A stretch of DNA of 64,000 nucleotides from Branchiostoma floridae. Lineage: Eukaryota; Chordata; Leptocardii; Amphioxiformes; Branchiostomatidae. This document shows, in pieces, positions 60,565-64,000 of this stretch (position 1 is the first letter of the stretch; the number at the start of each line of letters is the position of its first letter). Under the pieces are notes generated by a model, which worked only from the letters and a program-made list of their open reading frames with translations, was not told where the DNA came from and did not search any database. The position numbers were made by a program, and so were the translations under genes. The stretch covers positions 24,733,638-24,797,637 of the forward strand of contig NC_049980.1 in the NCBI RefSeq assembly GCF_000003815.2, given 5' to 3'.

Positions 60565-63390
60565 GTACGTGTCTGCTTTAAGTTGACCACTTTTACCTCA
60601 TTATCACCATTCATCAGGTAATCTGTTCTGTAAAAAAATTATTACTCTGATCCCAGGGTACTGATTGCTACAAGATGTTTCCTTCTAAAGCAAATGAGAT
60701 TTACTTGCTACGTCCGGAGTTGACTCCACCAGTAGGCAAACAGCAATTGACACATACAGCTCTGACCGAGCCGCCAGCTTATTGCCTCAAATTGGAGAGT
60801 GTGAAGGATAGTTTATGAGACAGACAGTGCCTCCCGTACTATGTCAAGGTCTTTTTTAGAAGCAATAAACACTCCTCGTGTGATCCCGGTAACCTCCAGT
60901 TTGATCAAATCTGCTTGGACTTTGGTTGGACAAAGTAATTATCAAGTGATTAGTACTAGGAGCTTCTGGCTGATGATCATTCCCCACTGGCTGCAAAGTG
61001 AGGCATGGCAAGAAGAGCTTGCCACAATGCCAGGAATTCCCTGCTGGAATCTGCCGTATCAAAACGCATCATTTAGACACTTATCCATCGATCATCCGGG
61101 GATAAACATCAGCTTAAGTCAGTGGCTTCAAAGCTATTACTTCACTCAAGCTTGGACACCCGACTACAGACTGTATACAGCAGAGAAAAGTTAAAATACA
61201 CCGCTAAAGCCCTGGCACATAAAGAGGTGGAGAGGTTATCTGACTGTCCCACTTGATCAGGGAGGATGCATGTTTGATTTGATGCAGAGGGAGAACAAAT
61301 GCTTTCAATGGAGCACTAATGTCTTACATGTGGCTAGGGTAGAATCTAAAGTAAAGGGACCTTTAGTAGGTTACTAGGTGAGTTAATAAGAGTTAGAAAA
61401 GGGGAAGGTATTGATACAGGATATGTATATATATATCGATATGTTATGAGTTCATGATGGGTTGAAATGAAAATAAAGGATTGAAAAGCATAAACAATCA
61501 AGTGCACCTGTTAGAAGCATTAAAAATGGCGAATGCACTTATTCCCATCAATTATCACACTACTGGGTCAAGCTTGCATATTATGTTTTCATGCCTTAAG
61601 TTGAAATCCCTTAAAGTTATACATTATGAACAACTTTTAATGAATGACAATAGTATGTGGCTATAACACATCAAGTAGACTCAAGTATTTCCAGCTAGTA
61701 GGAATTTTATGCCATCGACGCGGCTTAGCCAGTTAACACAAAGACAGGTTTAGGCAAATACCTTTTTGTAATATACCCATGTTGTAAACTTCATGCATGC
61801 TCATTAACTCACCACAGGTTGGGCTTTACAAGCTAGAAGCTAGTCTGATTCACTCAGAAATATGCACCATTAAAACGTAACTGATAACACCTGCACATGA
61901 TGATTATGATGATTATGATCCTAGTGTCCTGAGACTCATGGTAAAATTCAGATTCTATATTCATTTTCTGAAATGTTGTTTTCCTGCATGTAAAATCTGG
62001 CAGAATTCCAACTGAATACATCCACACAGGAGGATAACCGCATGTAATGTAGGCATCAGCAAACTTGTGGTCCCATGAACACCAAAGTTGACACTACAGG
62101 CAGGGCCAACAGCAAACATACACCTCTGTATATGTCTTATTGTCAGCTAGTGGGCAAAAGTCAAAAGAAAAGTGCTTCAAGTTCAAACTTCAAGGCTATC
62201 AAATAGACCCCAGGGCCTGATGTCGTCCAAGTTCTCTCAGAGAAGCAATGTCTATGCTGTAATTCACTACCTCTTTAATCAAGTTTAATGTCTGTAATTA
62301 CCTGTTACTTATACTCTTTCAAAAGAAATGAAAAGGATTTTTGTGCTCCAGATTGAGGGTTCAAAGCCATCTGTGTCCAAGATGTGCCCTGCACATAGAT
62401 GCCAGACACCAATTTAAGTCAGCCCAGAAAGGGCAAGAATTTTAAAGGAATGGTTCTATTTTCACCTCCCTGACAGTGAAAGATCCCCTGGGTAATTTGT
62501 CTTCTTTATTCTGTGGGTGTTCTGGGTCTGAAAAAGAGGCTGCAAGGAAAATTACATTTTGTAGTAAACCTGGTTCAGCCAAATCTAATCTAGGAGAGGG
62601 AAGTTTACATTATCTACCTAAATACAAATATCACACCACTGACATGTCAGCCTGTCATTTTTTGTTTGTCAACTCTACTACTGTTTATAGGTGTCTCTAT
62701 CACTTTATAGCCTCCTAACCTACCTGGTATACCAGTGATGCTTTCTGCACAGGCAACTGTCTGCAATCTGTTTGTCATTTAAGAAAATGTCCCCCAGCCT
62801 CTCTGCAGGTCATACAACCTTTATTTTCACTGTTTATAATGTATCTGCCAAAGGAATGAACCACAGCAACCTGAAAATGTAGTTATCTGTATTCATTTGA
62901 CAGTCGTGGAGGGGTTCCAAACTAGTGGGCTAGGTGCGTGAGTGATTTCAGAGTGACGTAGTTCCACTTTCATTTCAGATTGTGCAGATGCGTACCACCA
63001 GGGCTTGAGCGACTCGGGCATGTACGAGATCCACCCCCAGGGGAGTAACCACTCCTTCCACGTGTACTGCGATCAGGAGGATGAGGGCGGTGGATGGACC
63101 CTCCTCCAACGCCGCTGGGACGGGTCGGAAAGTTTCTATCGAGGATGGAAAGCGTACAAGGAAGGATTCGGGCACCTCGAAGGAGAACACTGGTTGGGCA
63201 ACGACAAAATCAGCGCCTTGACAAAGCAGGGACAATACCTCATGCGTGTGACTTTGGAGGACTGGAGCAACAGCACCAGATATGCGGAATACTCCCAGTT
63301 CTATGTGGAGAATGAGGATAAAATGTACCGTGTGCGTGTGGGGAGCTATTATGGAAACGCAGGGGACTCCTTTCCAAACAGTGGATCAAG
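59739..63390 (+). CDS. Secreted coiled-coil protein with fibrinogen-like domain, 3' end missing
   Basis: Two exons join in phase 1. The start at 59739 gives a signal peptide (MSCNKGSRCLLAWSLMLVL, then TYGTISKAQ); an in-frame ATG at 59688 would put a hydrophilic stretch before it. Residues about 45-90 and 110-205 are heptad-like coiled coil, followed by a very acidic, proline-rich hinge (EDMEEEEPFEEPPTAPTQPP). The second exon is the N-terminal two thirds of a fibrinogen C-terminal domain (DCADAYHQG, GGGWTLLQRRWDGSESFYRG, FGHLEGEHWLGND). The calcium and ligand-pocket part lies beyond the window. Architecture is like angiopoietins, fibroleukin and invertebrate fibrinogen-related proteins; I cannot choose a symbol. 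Confidence 0.93.
60565..62978 (+). other. Intron of the fibrinogen-like gene
   Basis: 2.4 kb. A 117-codon open frame at 60841-61194 has no recognisable domain and no good splice context. No other feature seen. Confidence 0.75.
62979..63390 (+). CDS. Fibrinogen-like gene, exon 2: fibrinogen C-terminal domain
   Basis: TTTCATTTCAG|AT acceptor, phase 1 in and 2 out, donor TCAAG|GTAAAT. DCADAYHQGLSDSGMYEIHP, then YCDQEDEGGGWTLLQRRWDG, YLMRVTLEDWSNSTRYAEY and the stretch to DSFPNSGS. The first of the usual disulphide cysteines are present. Confidence 0.97.
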
Positions 63391-64000
63391 GTAAATGGTC
63401 ACAGACATTTTTTCCCCATCTTTCTCAGCCCATGTACATGTATTACCTCTCTCATCCATACTTTTCTTCCTTTGCTATACACATGTACCCTGGGATGCAT
63501 GATCCCCATTATCTGCAATGCAATCTTTTGTAATGGACTGAATAACTGGTTCCTGATAGCAGTTTGTTCCAATGAGCCAACAGCCTCAGGCAGCAATCCC
63601 TTGCTGGTAACTGATTTTCTACCAGTGGTTACAAGTCTCTGTGTTCTGAGCAAACTTACCAAGTACCCACAATGTTAACAAGGATCTGGGCCAACACGTA
63701 GGTGCTAAGAGAGCTCAACGCTCTTAGAAACTACTTGTCTGATGATTGCACTAACAGTGCTGACCTACATACACATATAGGATGCAAACACCTAGCATCA
63801 TCAATCTCCCATGAGGGAATTTTGCTATAGATTCAACAGCAGGACTGGACAACTGTGTGGAAGACAGCAAAAATATTTTTTTTCACACTGCTGTAACAAT
63901 CTCAACTGTATGTCAAGGAAATATCTCTCCTACTCACACGATTACTATCACATACAATGTATACGAGGTTTACTGGATATTTTTCATGAACATGCTCATG
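63391..64000 (+). other. Start of the next intron, window end
   Basis: No continuation of the fibrinogen domain (no WWY or CA-type end motifs) is present, so the last exon lies beyond 64000. Confidence 0.7.

Noticed and set aside
60841-61194. 117-codon open frame in the fibrinogen-like gene intron
   Set aside because: Tryptophan-rich but without a known domain; no splice signals in phase with the neighbouring exons.

Overview
The window is animal nuclear DNA: intron-rich genes with GT-AG splice sites, AT-rich introns full of short palindromes such as TACATGTA, and several DNA-transposon remnants. It holds a single pre-duplication FAK/PYK2-type kinase, a fused metazoan CAD enzyme and a fibrinogen-domain protein. 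I infer an invertebrate deuterostome, most likely a lancelet (Branchiostoma-like), but the species is not proven by the sequence.

Region 1 (about 1.3-41.1 kb, + strand) is a complete focal adhesion kinase gene (PTK2/FAK). I could chain about 37 coding exons whose splice phases all agree: FERM domain, a linker with the Tyr397-type autophosphorylation motif DDYAEI, a tyrosine kinase domain with all catalytic motifs, a proline-rich C-terminal region, and the FAT domain that docks on paxillin and talin. The exons taken together give about 1154 residues (human FAK is 1052). The linker regions contain many short, phase-symmetric exons (21, 21, 24, 27, 36, 60, 63-type and 99 nt classes) that look like alternative cassettes. 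Introns hold a pogo/Tigger-like MITE, a decayed Tc1/mariner element, a TTA-flanked MITE 23 bp from a splice donor, and small TA-flanked repeats.

Region 2 (42.5-54.4 kb, - strand) is the 3' half of CAD: the end of the CPSase B domain, the allosteric MGS-like domain, dihydroorotase, the regulatory linker and aspartate transcarbamylase (about 1083 residues, 24 exons, usually short introns). CAD runs the first three steps of de novo UMP synthesis. FAK and CAD converge tail to tail. The 5' half of CAD (glutaminase, CPSase A and most of CPSase B) is absent: upstream of 54.4 kb lie about 5 kb without recognisable exons, then a 100-N gap.

Region 3 (59.5-64 kb, + strand), after the gap, is the start of a secreted coiled-coil protein with a C-terminal fibrinogen-like domain, cut by the window end. 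It is either nested in a very long CAD intron or brought next to CAD by scaffolding across the gap.

The most interesting material is regulatory-by-splicing: a 21-nt FAK exon encoding an extra YADI motif, loss of the Tyr925-type Grb2 site, duplicated FAK exons, a candidate FERM-less FAK start, an unexpected 63-nt exon inside the CAD CPSase region, and a CAD splice donor that lies inside a 47-bp tandem repeat, one copy of which records a transposon insertion together with its empty site.
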